Source: Colocasia esculenta (lineage: Eukaryota > Streptophyta > Magnoliopsida > Alismatales > Araceae). Taken from it: 64,000 bases of DNA. The stretch spans positions 73,702,631 to 73,766,630 of the forward strand of contig CM024755.1 in assembly GCA_014218235.1 (NCBI GenBank), written 5' to 3'. Under the pieces are notes generated by a model. The model was not told the origin of the DNA. It ran no database searches and saw only the letters and a list, made by a program, of their open reading frames with translations. This document shows positions 55,180 through 64,000 of the stretch, in pieces (within the stretch, counting starts at the first letter, position 1; every line of letters starts with the position of its first letter). Position numbers and translations under genes: made by a program.

Positions 55180-56892
55180 ATGGAGTCATATTTAAATCCG
55201 GTCTACGATGAGAATCAGGACCCTGCCTTCTATACTTCCCAAGACTACGAGGAATCTCTTCCTCATGACCTCTTTGAGGAGTCGACCCGCCCTTGGGTCG
55301 CTGCAGTCCATGCCACTGAGAGTCACCATCACGACGACAGTGGCCCATCACAAACCATCCACCCTCCTCAGTCAGACAATCAAACTGCTCAGCTCCTGCG
55401 CCTAATCCCTCAGCTTGATCAGTCTCAAATCCAAACTCTCATGACGGCCCTCAAAGGAAAGGCCACTTCATCACCCTCACCCAGAGCAGGTGCTTCACGC
55501 CCCATGGCATCTACCTCCAGCCCCCATATCATCATGGGACAAGCCGACAACACTCCCATCTGGCTGCGGACCATTCGATTCACTCCATTTGAGTCTGAGC
55601 ATTACCATCCATGTGAGTCGAGGCCCCGGTCTCCCCCGTGTCACCCTTGCTACTCACCCCATCCTCCTGAGCCGCGCTCCAGGCCGGCGTCTCGTGCCTC
55701 CTCCTTATATGCTCAACCATCCGCCGCTCCGGACATGATGTCCGATTGGGCATCCATTAAAAAGGAGCTCCAAGAGCTGCAAAAGCAAGTCGACCCTAGG
55801 CAACACCATGATGTGCACATGCCTAACTTCAATGGCCTATGGGTCCCCTCGCCATCCGAATTTCCGAAGTACCGCATGTACAATGGTTCGGGCAATCCAT
55901 ATATCCACATTAAAGACTTCATCTATGAGTCCGCACCTTACTAGCACGATCTCCACTTGATGGCGTATCTATTCCGCCAGTCGCTGGACGGGCATGCCCT
56001 AGATTGGTTCTATTCTCTGCTACCCGAGGATGCAGAAGACTTCGTCATAGTGAAAGCCAAATTCCTCAAACAATTCCAAGACAGGGTCGGGCCCGAGTAT
56101 TCCCTCACGGACCTCATGGCAAAGAAGATGAAGTCGGATGAGGAGTTTGCCACGTATGCCGATAGGTGGAGGCAGATGGCCACATGGGTTCCAGGGTACC
56201 TTCCAGAGGGAGAAAAGGTTAAGATCATCATTGCTAATGCAACCCCTCCCTATAGGAATATCTTAGCGATGAATGATATCACCACCATGCACCAACTCTA
56301 CAGCCGGGCCCGGTTTATCCAAACCCAGCTCAAAGACTCTCCCATCCATTCCATGTTCGAACCCCAGAAGTCCCGTTTCCGAAGGAAGCCTCAGGGGTCA
56401 GTTACCGAGGGTGTCCAAGTGAATGAACAAGTGAGTGCGTTCAACCCTGCCGGCCAGAACCAAAACCGCCAACCTTACACTGCCCAGGGTTAGAATCCTA
56501 CCAACCCTCCACAAAGCCAACAGCAGCGCCAATACAACCAAGTGCCACCTCCCGATGGTTCCCAACAAAGGCATCCCTTAGGTCCAAGGAGAACTCACTA
56601 CCCGCCACTTTTAGAGACACTCTCCAATATCTTCTTGGCCTTGCTCTCCACAGAAGCTATCAGACTCCCTCCAGAAAGACCATTGAACCCAAGTGTGGAC
56701 TAGACCAGGTACTGCGTGTTCCATCGGCAATCCGGTCATACCATTGAGCAATGCTTCACCTTCAAAGATCTGGTATATGACTTGCATGAGCAGAACAGAC
56801 TAGATTGGACAGCCCTCCGGCAAGTGATCGGAGACATCAAAGAAAGGAAGAGGCAGCAACAACAGCAGAGGCAGCAACGCCAACCACCCCCT

Positions 56893-56923
<31 letters not shown>

Positions 56924-59253
56924 CGTTGCAGGACCTAGGCATTGTCCACAACCCCTTGCCGAACCATCTGCCAGCTCCTAACCCACCACAGCAACCAGCC
57001 CAGGTGAACCCCATCGTCCACTACCCCCCTCCTCAAGCTAACTGGACGTATGATGATGAACTTGATGTCCAGCAGATGATGGCCATTAACCACCAATACC
57101 CTCTACAATCCCAAACAATACAACCAGCCAACACGGCTCCTCGATCAATCCCTCCCTTAGTTTCCTTGGCCAACGCCGTCATACTGCCCGTCAGTTCAAC
57201 ACCCGCGCCAGTCGCTAGTCCATCCGTTATCCTACCACCAGTCATACCCTTCGCTCCACCTGTCTCCATACCACCACCACCTGTCATATCCGCTCCCTCA
57301 CCCATCATCCTACTACCACCTGGGCCAGACCAACCTTCTGCCGCCACGCTATCCTCCGCCAGACAACCCCTCAACCAACCAACTGCCTTAAGGAGTGGGC
57401 GAGTCTTTTGCCGCCTGTACCCACCTATCTCCACTACCTCCACCAGCCAGAACAACCCCCAGCAGGTCCTGCAACCACCTCAACAACAAACCCAGCAGCA
57501 ACCACAAGACGAGGGGGTGATTGAACCATTACCTAGGACACACTATGATATTCTCAAGCATCTTGATCATGTGCTAGCCAAGATCTCCATACTGAAGTTG
57601 ATAAAGAAATCTAAGGAGCACCAAGAGGCATTGAGAAATTTTCTGCAGAAGGTAGTGGTGAATGAGGATATGCTAGCCGAGAAACTGCCAAGTGCACTGG
57701 CCATGGTGACTCGTGGGCCGGCAATTACATTTGCCAAAAATGAACTAGCACCCCCGGAGGCCAGGAGGCTACCACTCTATGTTACCCTTGTCATCAACCA
57801 CGTAGCAGTAGGGGCAGCACTGGTTGACACGGGGGCGTCAATTAATGTCTGCCCATTGAGCACTCTAAGAGCATGCGGCGTGTCAGAGGGTATGCTCAAA
57901 TCGACGCCAACCACCATAGCCGCCTATGACAGCTCTAGAAGATCTTGCCACGGCATGGTGACTGTACAAGCTGAATTGGGGCCGCTCGCTGTCAGTGTGG
58001 ATCTTTATGTGCTCGACATTGACCCCATGTACAAGGCCATCCTGGGGCGTCCATGGTTAGAAGCACTGGGAGCCGTACCGTCCACCGCACATCAATGTCT
58101 CAAGTTCCCTTTCCAAGGACGGATTATCAAGGTTAAAAGCATAACCACCGCTCATTTAGTCGACGCCATTCATGACACCCATCTCCCAGCCTTGTGGCCC
58201 GCCAACAAGCCCGTTGTCTCAGTGATGGACATCAACTACCCCTGGAGTTACTCGTTCTAGTCCAAACGAGAGGCCAATCCAGCATAGGTCAATGCGGTCA
58301 AAAGGAAGGAGCCACTAAGTAACAAAGGGTGGCAAATCATGATGAAGCTGGGGTATGAAGAAGGCAAGGGTCTAGGGGCAGAACTGCAAGGCATAGTCAA
58401 GCCCATCCCGAACATTGTAAAGAAAAGCCGATGGGGATTGGGTTACAGAGAAAAGTCTAAGCCATGGTCATCTAGCACATCCACTCTCAAAGCCGACCGA
58501 GAACCACTCACATGGACACTCTGGTGTCATTTCGTCAGGGGTCTTACCCAACCTAGATACAACACCGTGGTAGTTGAGGCAGAATTGTCACAGCATGAGG
58601 TGCATGGACGAAACTTCTCTTGGCACATGGCCCCTCTGCTCACCTATAGGGAACTAGAAGCACTCCGCCCAGGCAAGAGGAGGAAGATAGGGGACCCAGA
58701 GGCCGAATGGTACCGCTGGTTCAACATAGAAGACATCACCGTGGCCTTCAGTCATCTTTTCTGGGAGGAAGAAAGAACGTGTCCGCCAGCTACAGCCGAG
58801 TTACTAGACCCGCCCACATCCATTACATCTAAGAGGCAGCTTATGAGTGAAACCACAGACATAGGAGAGCCGGACATCCCCTACGAAGAAGGAAGGACAG
58901 TCGATGAGTTGTGGAGGGGTACCTGCCTAGCCATCCACCCATCACTCTTGGATTCCCTCCTTCCCAGCCTTGTCCCTTCATCTCCTCCCCTACTCATTCA
59001 GCTGACCCCCCAACTCCTGTCAGCGGCACATAGCCTCCTCACTCCTGATCTCCCACCTGCAGTCCTCTATGCTCTACAATCCGATCCGAGCAACCACGAG
59101 GTCACTCTCTCCTGCTGCATGCTCTCCACTGATCTCCAAAAAAAAACGCCAACTTACAAATGCACATTGAGGTCGAGGAGCCAGCATACCTCCTTCACCC
59201 TCCTGATCAGGGGCACCCCCCGAGTGGGGCTTCCCCTCCTGCTCCGTCACTAG
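55180..59253 (+). pseudogene. TatP-C gag, protease and G-patch frame
   Basis: ATG at 55180 (MESYLNPVYDEN). One frame with five TAG stops (55942, 56491, 56701, 58258, 58285) and no frameshift. Order: His/Ser/Pro-rich N-terminus, gag domain (YNGSGNPYIHIKDFIYES, MAYLFRQSLDGHALDWFYSL, FLKQFQDRVGPEYSLTDLMAKK), CVFHRQSGHTIEQC zinc-finger-like motif (56713-56754), Gln tract (56848-56931), Pro/Ser/Thr linker, retropepsin with GAALVDTGASINV (57808-57846) and AILGRPWLEALG, G-patch-like MMKLGYEEGKGLGAELQGI (58339-58395), then WTLWCHFVRG and the segment ending LSTDLQKK at A9. Apart from the TAGs it is well preserved; it would encode particle protein and protease. Confidence 0.9.
59138..59146 (+). promoter_or_regulatory. 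Candidate -1 ribosomal frameshift site, TatP-C
   Basis: Nine A within CTC CAA AAA AAA ACG. The upstream frame continues 105 nt to 59253, and the RT frame (-1) is open across the site, reading KKNANLQMHIEVEEP as in TatP-B. A_AAA_AAA fits the X_XXY_YYZ slippery pattern. A possible stem AGGGG/CCCCT at 59209-59237 is conserved with the TatP-B one although the loop bases differ. Confidence 0.55.
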
Positions 59254-61223
59254 GGGCCATCCTCTTCGAGGACACCATGTCCTCCACCAGTCCTGTAGAG
59301 TCTTCTAGTCTAGAAGAGTCTAAGGTAGGGGAGTCTAGTCTTAGTTTAGGTAAGTCTAGGATAGAGAATCAGTCCAACCCGGCGTCCACCAAGTCCAAAC
59401 GTCGCCCTAGGAAGCAACGGGGCAAGGTTATTCCCCAGAGATACCTTCAAGAGCTAGCTCGGCGATGTTAAGCACTATTGATGATAGAGGAGTTCACAAA
59501 GGAAGCACTGGTGTTAGAAGAAGAGATTGTGCAGGATGGGGTGTTTATAGACGACGGATTTTGCGTCTATGAGATCATGAATGATGATGACCCAATTGAT
59601 GAAGAGGATAGCGAAGTAGATGACACTGCCGAAAAGTACGTTAGTGGCGTAAGGAGATTTGATGAGCCTACGACGGCAGCGGATGAACCTACTAAGGAAG
59701 TCAACCTCGGAATAGAAGAAGATCCCAGGATTGTGATGATTTCAGCGAACCTCCCTCCTGATGAAGAAGAGGAATTGGTGCAAATCTTAAGGGAGTATAA
59801 AGACACATTCGCCTGGTCATATGAGGACATGCTCGGTCTAGACCCCTCACTAGTGGAGCATCGACTGGTATTGAAAGAAGGGGCAAAAGCCATAAAACAG
59901 AAGCTCAGAAGATTCCACCCACTCATGGCCCTGAAGATGAAGGACGAAGTAGACAAACTCTATAAGGCTAGATTCATCAGGGTAGTGCTTTATCCGAACT
60001 GGGTGGCAAATATAGTCCCTATCATGAAGAAGGATGGTAAAGTCAGAATCTGCATCGACTTCAGGGACTTAAATAGGGCATGTCCCAAGGACGACTTCCC
60101 GCTTCCTCATATTGATGTGCTAATTGATAACACCGCTGGGTACGAGACCCTCTCATTCATGGATGGATATTCAGGATACAACCAAATCCGTCTAGCTCTT
60201 GAAGATCAAGAGAAAACATCCTTCACCATGCCCTGGGGAACATACTGTTATGTAGTCGTGCCATTTGGACTAAAAAATGCTGGGGCTACCTATCAAAGGG
60301 CGATGATGGCCATCTTCCACGATATGATACATGTCTATGTAGAAGTATACGTGGATGACATCTTGGTGAAGTCAAGAACCAGGAGAGAACACCCCGAAAT
60401 CCTTGCCAAGGTGTTACAAAGGTCAAGGGAGTATCAACTAAGAATGAATCCAAAGAAATGTGTGTTCGGGGTATCATCAAGGAAATTGCTAGGGTTCATA
60501 GTTAGCAAGCGGGGCATTGAGATCGATCCAAATAAGGCCAAGGCTATAGCAGAAATGCCACCTCCAAAGAACATCTCACAGCTAAGAGGGCTAATTGGGT
60601 GTTTGCAGTTCATCAGAAGATTCATATATCAGCATTCACAAAGATGTCGCCCATTCTATGATCTCTTGAAAGGAGGGGCAAAGTTCGAATGGAACGACAA
60701 ATGCCGAGAAGTCTTCGATGATTTGAAGAGTTATCTCATGAATCCCCCTGTTTTGCAACCTCATGCACCTGGAAAACCACTAATACTATATCTCTCAGTC
60801 ATTGAGGACTTCCTAGGCGCTGTCCTGGCGCAACATGATGAATCTGGCAAAGAAAGGGCAACATACTATCTCTATAGGCTCTTCAACACCGCAGAATTCA
60901 AGTACACCACCGCGGACAAAACTTGTGCCGCACTCGTGTGGGTAGTCCAAAAACTCAAGCACTACTTCCTTGCCCACGAGGTCAAGCTGATCTCGAGAAT
61001 GGATCCACTCAGATACCTTCTAGAAAAGCCCATCCTCTCTGATCGGATGGCATGCTGGCAGAGCTTCCTCTCACAATTCGACATTTCCTTTGTGGTTAAA
61101 AAGGCCATCAAAGGCTATGGCATCACTGAGCACCTTGCCCATCTCCCACTCCCTCACAGTGATTCTGTCCAAGAAGAATTCCCCGATGAAGAGCTCTCGG
61201 TCATCATCAAAGACCCATTCTAG
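59148..61223 (+). pseudogene. TatP-C reverse transcriptase and RNase H
   Basis: Frame -1 to gag-protease. One TAA at 59469 (Gln in TatP-B), then 581 uninterrupted codons from 59478 to the TAG at 61221 (Trp in TatP-B): DTFAWSYEDMLGLDPSLVEHRL, RICIDFRDLNRACPKDDFPLPHID, FMDGYSGYNQIRLALEDQEKTSF, PFGLKNAGATYQRAMM, catalytic VYVDDILVKS, KKCVFGVSSRKLLGFIVSKRG, then RNase H (LYLSVIEDFLGAVLAQHDE, TTADKTCAALVWVVQKLKHYF). All RT motifs are intact, making this the best-preserved polymerase in the window. Confidence 0.9.
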
Positions 61224-61342
61224 TCCCTCCATTTTGATGGAGCACTCAACTCCAAGGACGAGGCATTGGAGCCGTGCTGCTCACCCCGGAAGGTATTACC
61301 ATCCCCATCGCATATCAACTCACCTTTTCCGCCACTAATAAC
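61224..61342 (+). pseudogene. TatP-C second RNase H, first 40 codons
   Basis: Short start of the archaeal-type RNase H (HFDGALNS, then in a shifted frame IGAVLLTPEGITIPIAYQLTFSATNN). A 1-nt deletion near 61258 shifts the frame. Cop-5 interrupts it. Confidence 0.75.
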
Positions 61343-61645
61343 TGTTGCCCAGCTAGCTAGCCCAGAGGGGGGGTGAATGGGTTAATAAAACTTCGATCTT
61401 TGATTAAAACCTGTTTACTGAAAAGATTGCACAACTTAATAACAAGGTTAGAGTTAGAGCAAACAAGATAACAATCACACAAAACACATCCACAAGACAC
61501 AAGGATTTTTATCCTGGTTCGGAACTCCTCTCCACAGGAGACCTACGTCCAGTCCCTGAGCAATACCTCAGGATTTTACTACCAAGGGTACAATCCCCCT
61601 TAAGGATCCTTACACCCAGCCTCAACTGGTCTTCCTTCAGCCTGA

Positions 61646-61740
61646 AGGGAACACAACCACCCTGGATACCACCAGGTCTTCCTTCGTCCAGAAGGGAACA
61701 CAACCACCCTGGATACCACCAGGTCTTCCTTCGTCCAGAA
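61646..61740 (-). repeat. 47-bp tandem duplication in Cop-5 LTR
   Basis: GGGAACACAACCACCCTGGA and the next 27 bases occur twice in perfect tandem, with a partial third copy upstream (CTTCAGCCTGAA). The Cop-3 LTR has a diverged repeat of similar length at the equivalent place. Confidence 0.85.
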
Positions 61741-62519
61741 GGGAACACAATCTAATAAAAGGAGTGTGGAAACAGGCTTCAGACTCTAGCTTGATCAGCT
61801 ACACACTGAAGCTCCTAAGCCCCCGAGAGAGAAAGAGATTTAACAAGGTTTTTCTCTCCAAGGACCACACAGGCTCTTACAAATGAGAAGATTCCTTTTG
61901 AGCACAGAGAGCTAAGAGCTTAGAACAAGGTTTGGAGTGGAAGCTTCGCTCTTCTTCAAAATTCTAAAAACTCTAAGAGATGGATTTCTTTCTTCTTCGG
62001 AAATCAAGCGTTGTTGCACACCCTATCTTTTCCGTCTTGAGTCTTCTATTTAAACTGCTGATTCAAATTCGAACGTTGAAGTGTCCGTTGTCTCTTATCC
62101 TTGTGTCCGTTAGACTGGTCACTGAGGAAGCTTCTGATCGTCAGTCTTTTATCCTTGTGTACACGCCAAAGAGATGTCATAGAACTCTGTATCTTGTGTC
62201 CAACGTTGTCCAGATGAGTCTTGTCAGATATCTGTAAGCATATCATCAATAAATAGAAGACAGCTAGGACTGCTGTCTATTGTTAGCTGAAAGGGAACAG
62301 ATATTGCAGTATATAGCAAAGCTCCTTTCTGTCCCAAAAAGTACGTAGACAGAGTAGCATAGAAATGGAAGATATTGTCTGCATGCATGGGAGATACGAT
62401 CGTAGAGCATTTAATGCATAGCAGTCAACGGACAAGATATGACTTTGACTTTTCAACGCTATTAAAAAGCATTATACTGATTCAGCAAGAAATTCGATAA
62501 AAAGAATCTTGCTGACTTC

Positions 62520-63021
62520 ATAACTTATGAAATCGTTATGAATTATAGCAAGTCGTTATGAACTGTAAAGAAATCGTTGTGATAACTTATGAAGCCGTTA
62601 CAACAGGCAAGTCGTTGCGAGTTTTAAAGAAATCGTTGCAAGAAATCGTTATGACTAATAAAGAAATCGTTACGCGAAATCGTTATGACTATCGAGTTGT
62701 AAAGAAATCGTTATGACTATCAAGTTGTAAAGAAATCGTTACACGAAATCGTTATGACTATTGAGTTAGAAAGAAATCGTTATGACTATCAAGTTGTAAA
62801 GGAATCGTTACACGAAATCGTTATGACTATTGAGTTATAAAGAAATCGTTATGACTATCAAGTTGTAAAGGAATCGTTACAAGAAATCGTTATGACTAAT
62901 AAAGAAATCGTTACGCGAAATCGTTATGACTAATAAAGAAATCGTTACGCGAAATCGTTATGACTATCGAGTTGTAAAGAAATCGTTACACGAAATCGTT
63001 ATGAATTCTAAAGAAATCGTT
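62520..63021 (-). repeat. AACGATTT array, irregular part, Cop-5 LTR
   Basis: Plus strand reads AAAGAAATCGTTATGACTA and GAAATCGTTACACG in alternating blocks of roughly 30-60 bp. More than 20 AAATCGTT copies. In the LTR sense strand the keyword is AACGATTT, as in Cop-3. Confidence 0.85.
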
Positions 63022-63380
63022 ACGGCTAGAGAGTCGTTGCGAGTTCTAAAGAAATCGTTACGAGGTCTAAAGAAGTCGTTACGGCTAGAGAGTCGTTGCG
63101 AGTTCTAAAGAAATCGTTACGAGGTCTAAAGAAATCGTTACGGCTAGAGAGTCGTTGCGAGTTCTAAAGAAATCGTTACGAGGTCTAAAGAAATCGTTAC
63201 GGCTAGAGAGTCGTTGCGAGTTCTAAAGAAATCGTTACGAGGTCTAAAGAAATCGTTACGGCTAGAGAGTCGTTGCGAGTTCTAAAGAAATCGTTACGAG
63301 GTCTAAAGAAGTCGTTACGGCTAGAGAGTCGTTGCGAGTTCTAAAGAAATCGTTACGAGGTCTAAAGAAGTCGTTACAGG
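63022..63380 (-). repeat. 59-bp tandem array with AACGATTT core, Cop-5 LTR
   Basis: Six units of exactly 59 bp (starts 63022, 63081, 63140, 63199, 63258, 63317) and a partial seventh at 63376. Each unit carries ACGGCTAGAGAGTCGTTGCG, AAATCGTTACGAGG and AAATCGTT. Units are nearly identical, with A/G changes in GAAATCGTT/GAAGTCGTT, so the array expanded recently. Confidence 0.95.
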
Positions 63381-63545
63381 GACTTGGATAGAAATGATGG
63401 GACTTACCAGATTGTCTTGATCTTTCATTTTTCTTTTGCTTCCTGTTCTCAAGGCTCAAGAAATCCATTAGTGTTATTTTGTTAATCATCAAAATTAATA
63501 TATGAATAAATGGAAATATTTATTATGGGGACAGTTTGGTCATCA

Positions 63546-63560
63546 ATCTCCCCCTTTTTG
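63546..63560 (-). other. Cop-5 polypurine tract
   Basis: Minus-strand CAAAAAGGGGGAGAT immediately upstream of the 3' LTR. Confidence 0.85.
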
Positions 63561-63691
63561 ATGATGACAAAATATACTAAACATCAATCAAAGAATGAAA
63601 TATGTTTTTCAGATTTACGTTAGATGTCTCCCCCATTTTGTCATTAGGCAAAAAGATAAGCTGTGAGACAAAGAAGAGAGAAAGATTTTTA
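63561..63691 (-). other. Cop-5 noncoding between coding tail and polypurine tract
   Basis: AT-rich; includes a second purine block (minus-strand AATGGGGGAGACATC near 63630). No gene is seen. Confidence 0.5.
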
Positions 63692-64000
63692 TTAAGAGGG
63701 AGAAAGATAATACAGAGGAGATAACAAGGAGGCATGCTGTGAGATAACAGCCCATGCCTTGATCTCAAGATCCTCAAAAATTTGCAGAAAAACGCCAAAG
63801 GTAACTGAGAAGGAGGGTCCCATGGAAGGGATGTTCCTCTGAATGTAGAGTTGCCTTTGCTGCTCTAAGAATTCTCCATACTGAGTTTTGTCCAAAATGA
63901 ATCTGAAGTAAGTACTCTTGCCAAAACTGGCCCTATGGAGAAATCTGTCCAAGAAATTGGATAGTGAAGTTGTTGATTTAACAGATCCTGCTTTAAGGCA
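63692..64000 (-). pseudogene. Cop-5 C-terminal coding frame, possible extra (envelope-like) ORF
   Basis: The minus-strand frame is open from the window edge to 63692, at least 102 codons, containing SNFLDRFLHRASFGKSTYFRFILDK and QQRQLYIQRNIPSMG. It does not match the end of copia RNase H. SIRE-type elements often have an extra ORF between pol and the 3' LTR, sometimes called envelope-like; position fits, but I do not recognise the sequence. The start is outside the window. Confidence 0.4.

Larger units (their letters stand above)
52436..61342 (+). mobile_element. TatP-C: Tat-lineage gypsy element, 5' two thirds
   Basis: 5' LTR, primer site, 1.27-kb leader, gag, protease, G-patch, frameshift site, RT and RNase H, then cut at 61342 by Cop-5 within the second RNase H (CCACTAATAAC, which continues in TatP-B as CATGTCTAAG). 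It appears to have inserted into gene X intron 1 of TatP-B, the bases before it being AGGAG (52431-52435). Its own antisense module, if present, would be to the right of the window. Confidence 0.85.
61343..63545 (-). repeat. Cop-5 3' LTR
   Basis: 2203 bp; the minus strand starts TGATGACC next to a polypurine tract and ends GCTGGGCAACA. It contains the AACGATTT arrays near its start (63380-62520), a TATA-like TTTAAATAG (62054-62046) and a 47-bp duplication near its end. Confidence 0.85.
61343..64000 (-). mobile_element. Cop-5: SIRE-like Ty1/copia element, antisense, 3' end
   Basis: Minus strand: 3' coding tail, noncoding, polypurine tract, 3' LTR (63545-61343). It inserted into the second RNase H of TatP-C; ATAAC (61338-61342) is the candidate target duplication. 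It is related to Cop-3 by LTR termini and AACGATTT arrays. The rest of the element lies to the right of the window. Confidence 0.85.

Noticed and set aside
63022..63380. Regular 59-bp array as a CRISPR-like array
   Set aside because: Whole units are repeated with no unique spacers, and it lies in a plant LTR.
1..64000. Host single-copy genes, tRNA, rRNA or microRNA genes
   Set aside because: None recognised; every long coding region resolves to retrotransposon proteins or to the antisense PMD genes inside them.

Overview
This window is heterochromatic nuclear DNA from a flowering plant with a repeat-rich genome; the species cannot be named from the sequence. Almost every base belongs to an LTR retrotransposon or a fragment of one, stacked in nested insertions. 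I see no ordinary single-copy host gene, tRNA, rRNA or CRISPR array. Plant hallmarks are Ty1/copia elements with SIRE-like gag proteins and 1.5-2.2 kb LTRs primed at TGGTATCAGAGC, Ty3/gypsy Tat-lineage elements with two RNase H domains, a chromovirus fragment, and plant-mobile-domain (PMD) genes with introns.

Layout (labels are mine). 1-305 and 10095-16284: Gyp-1, an antisense Tat element, split by Cop-1 (306-10089), a complete but decayed copia with TTTTT target-site duplications. 16285-~20460: Cop-2, an antisense copia fragment into which Gyp-1 inserted. ~20465-21302: Gyp-2, a Tekay/Del-like chromovirus fragment. 21303-26392: Cop-3, a SIRE-like copia cut off in its integrase. 26393-28686 and ~31785-39872: TatP-A, an antisense Tat element, with Cop-4 (28687-~31740) inside it. 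39873-52435: TatP-B, a plus-strand Tat element joined head-to-head to TatP-A. 52436-61342: TatP-C, a third Tat element whose 5' LTR cuts an intron of TatP-B. 61343-64000: Cop-5, an antisense SIRE-like copia with only its 3' end in the window.

The most interesting content is in the TatP elements. Downstream of pol, and antisense to it, TatP-A and TatP-B each carry a two-gene module. Gene X is a PMD-like protein of the type often labelled DUF7745. Gene Y is a seven-exon PMD protein with a coiled-coil tail. Intron positions agree between copies and two exons have identical lengths. Antisense orientation explains how introns can survive a retroelement life cycle: they are not introns in the genomic RNA. 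Gag-protease-G-patch and RT-RNase H lie in overlapping frames joined at a conserved run of nine A, a candidate programmed -1 frameshift resembling the pro-pol junction of betaretroviruses.

A second theme is that each retrotransposon group carries its own short CG-containing keyword, repeated in LTRs and other noncoding parts: GTGTCGACAC in Cop-1/Cop-4, GTCGCGAC in the TatP elements, AACGATTT in Cop-3/Cop-5. Coding regions are broken by stops, many of them CAG-to-TAG changes, so none of these elements looks autonomous now. Coordinates come from reading the sequence by eye; similarity values are hand counts.
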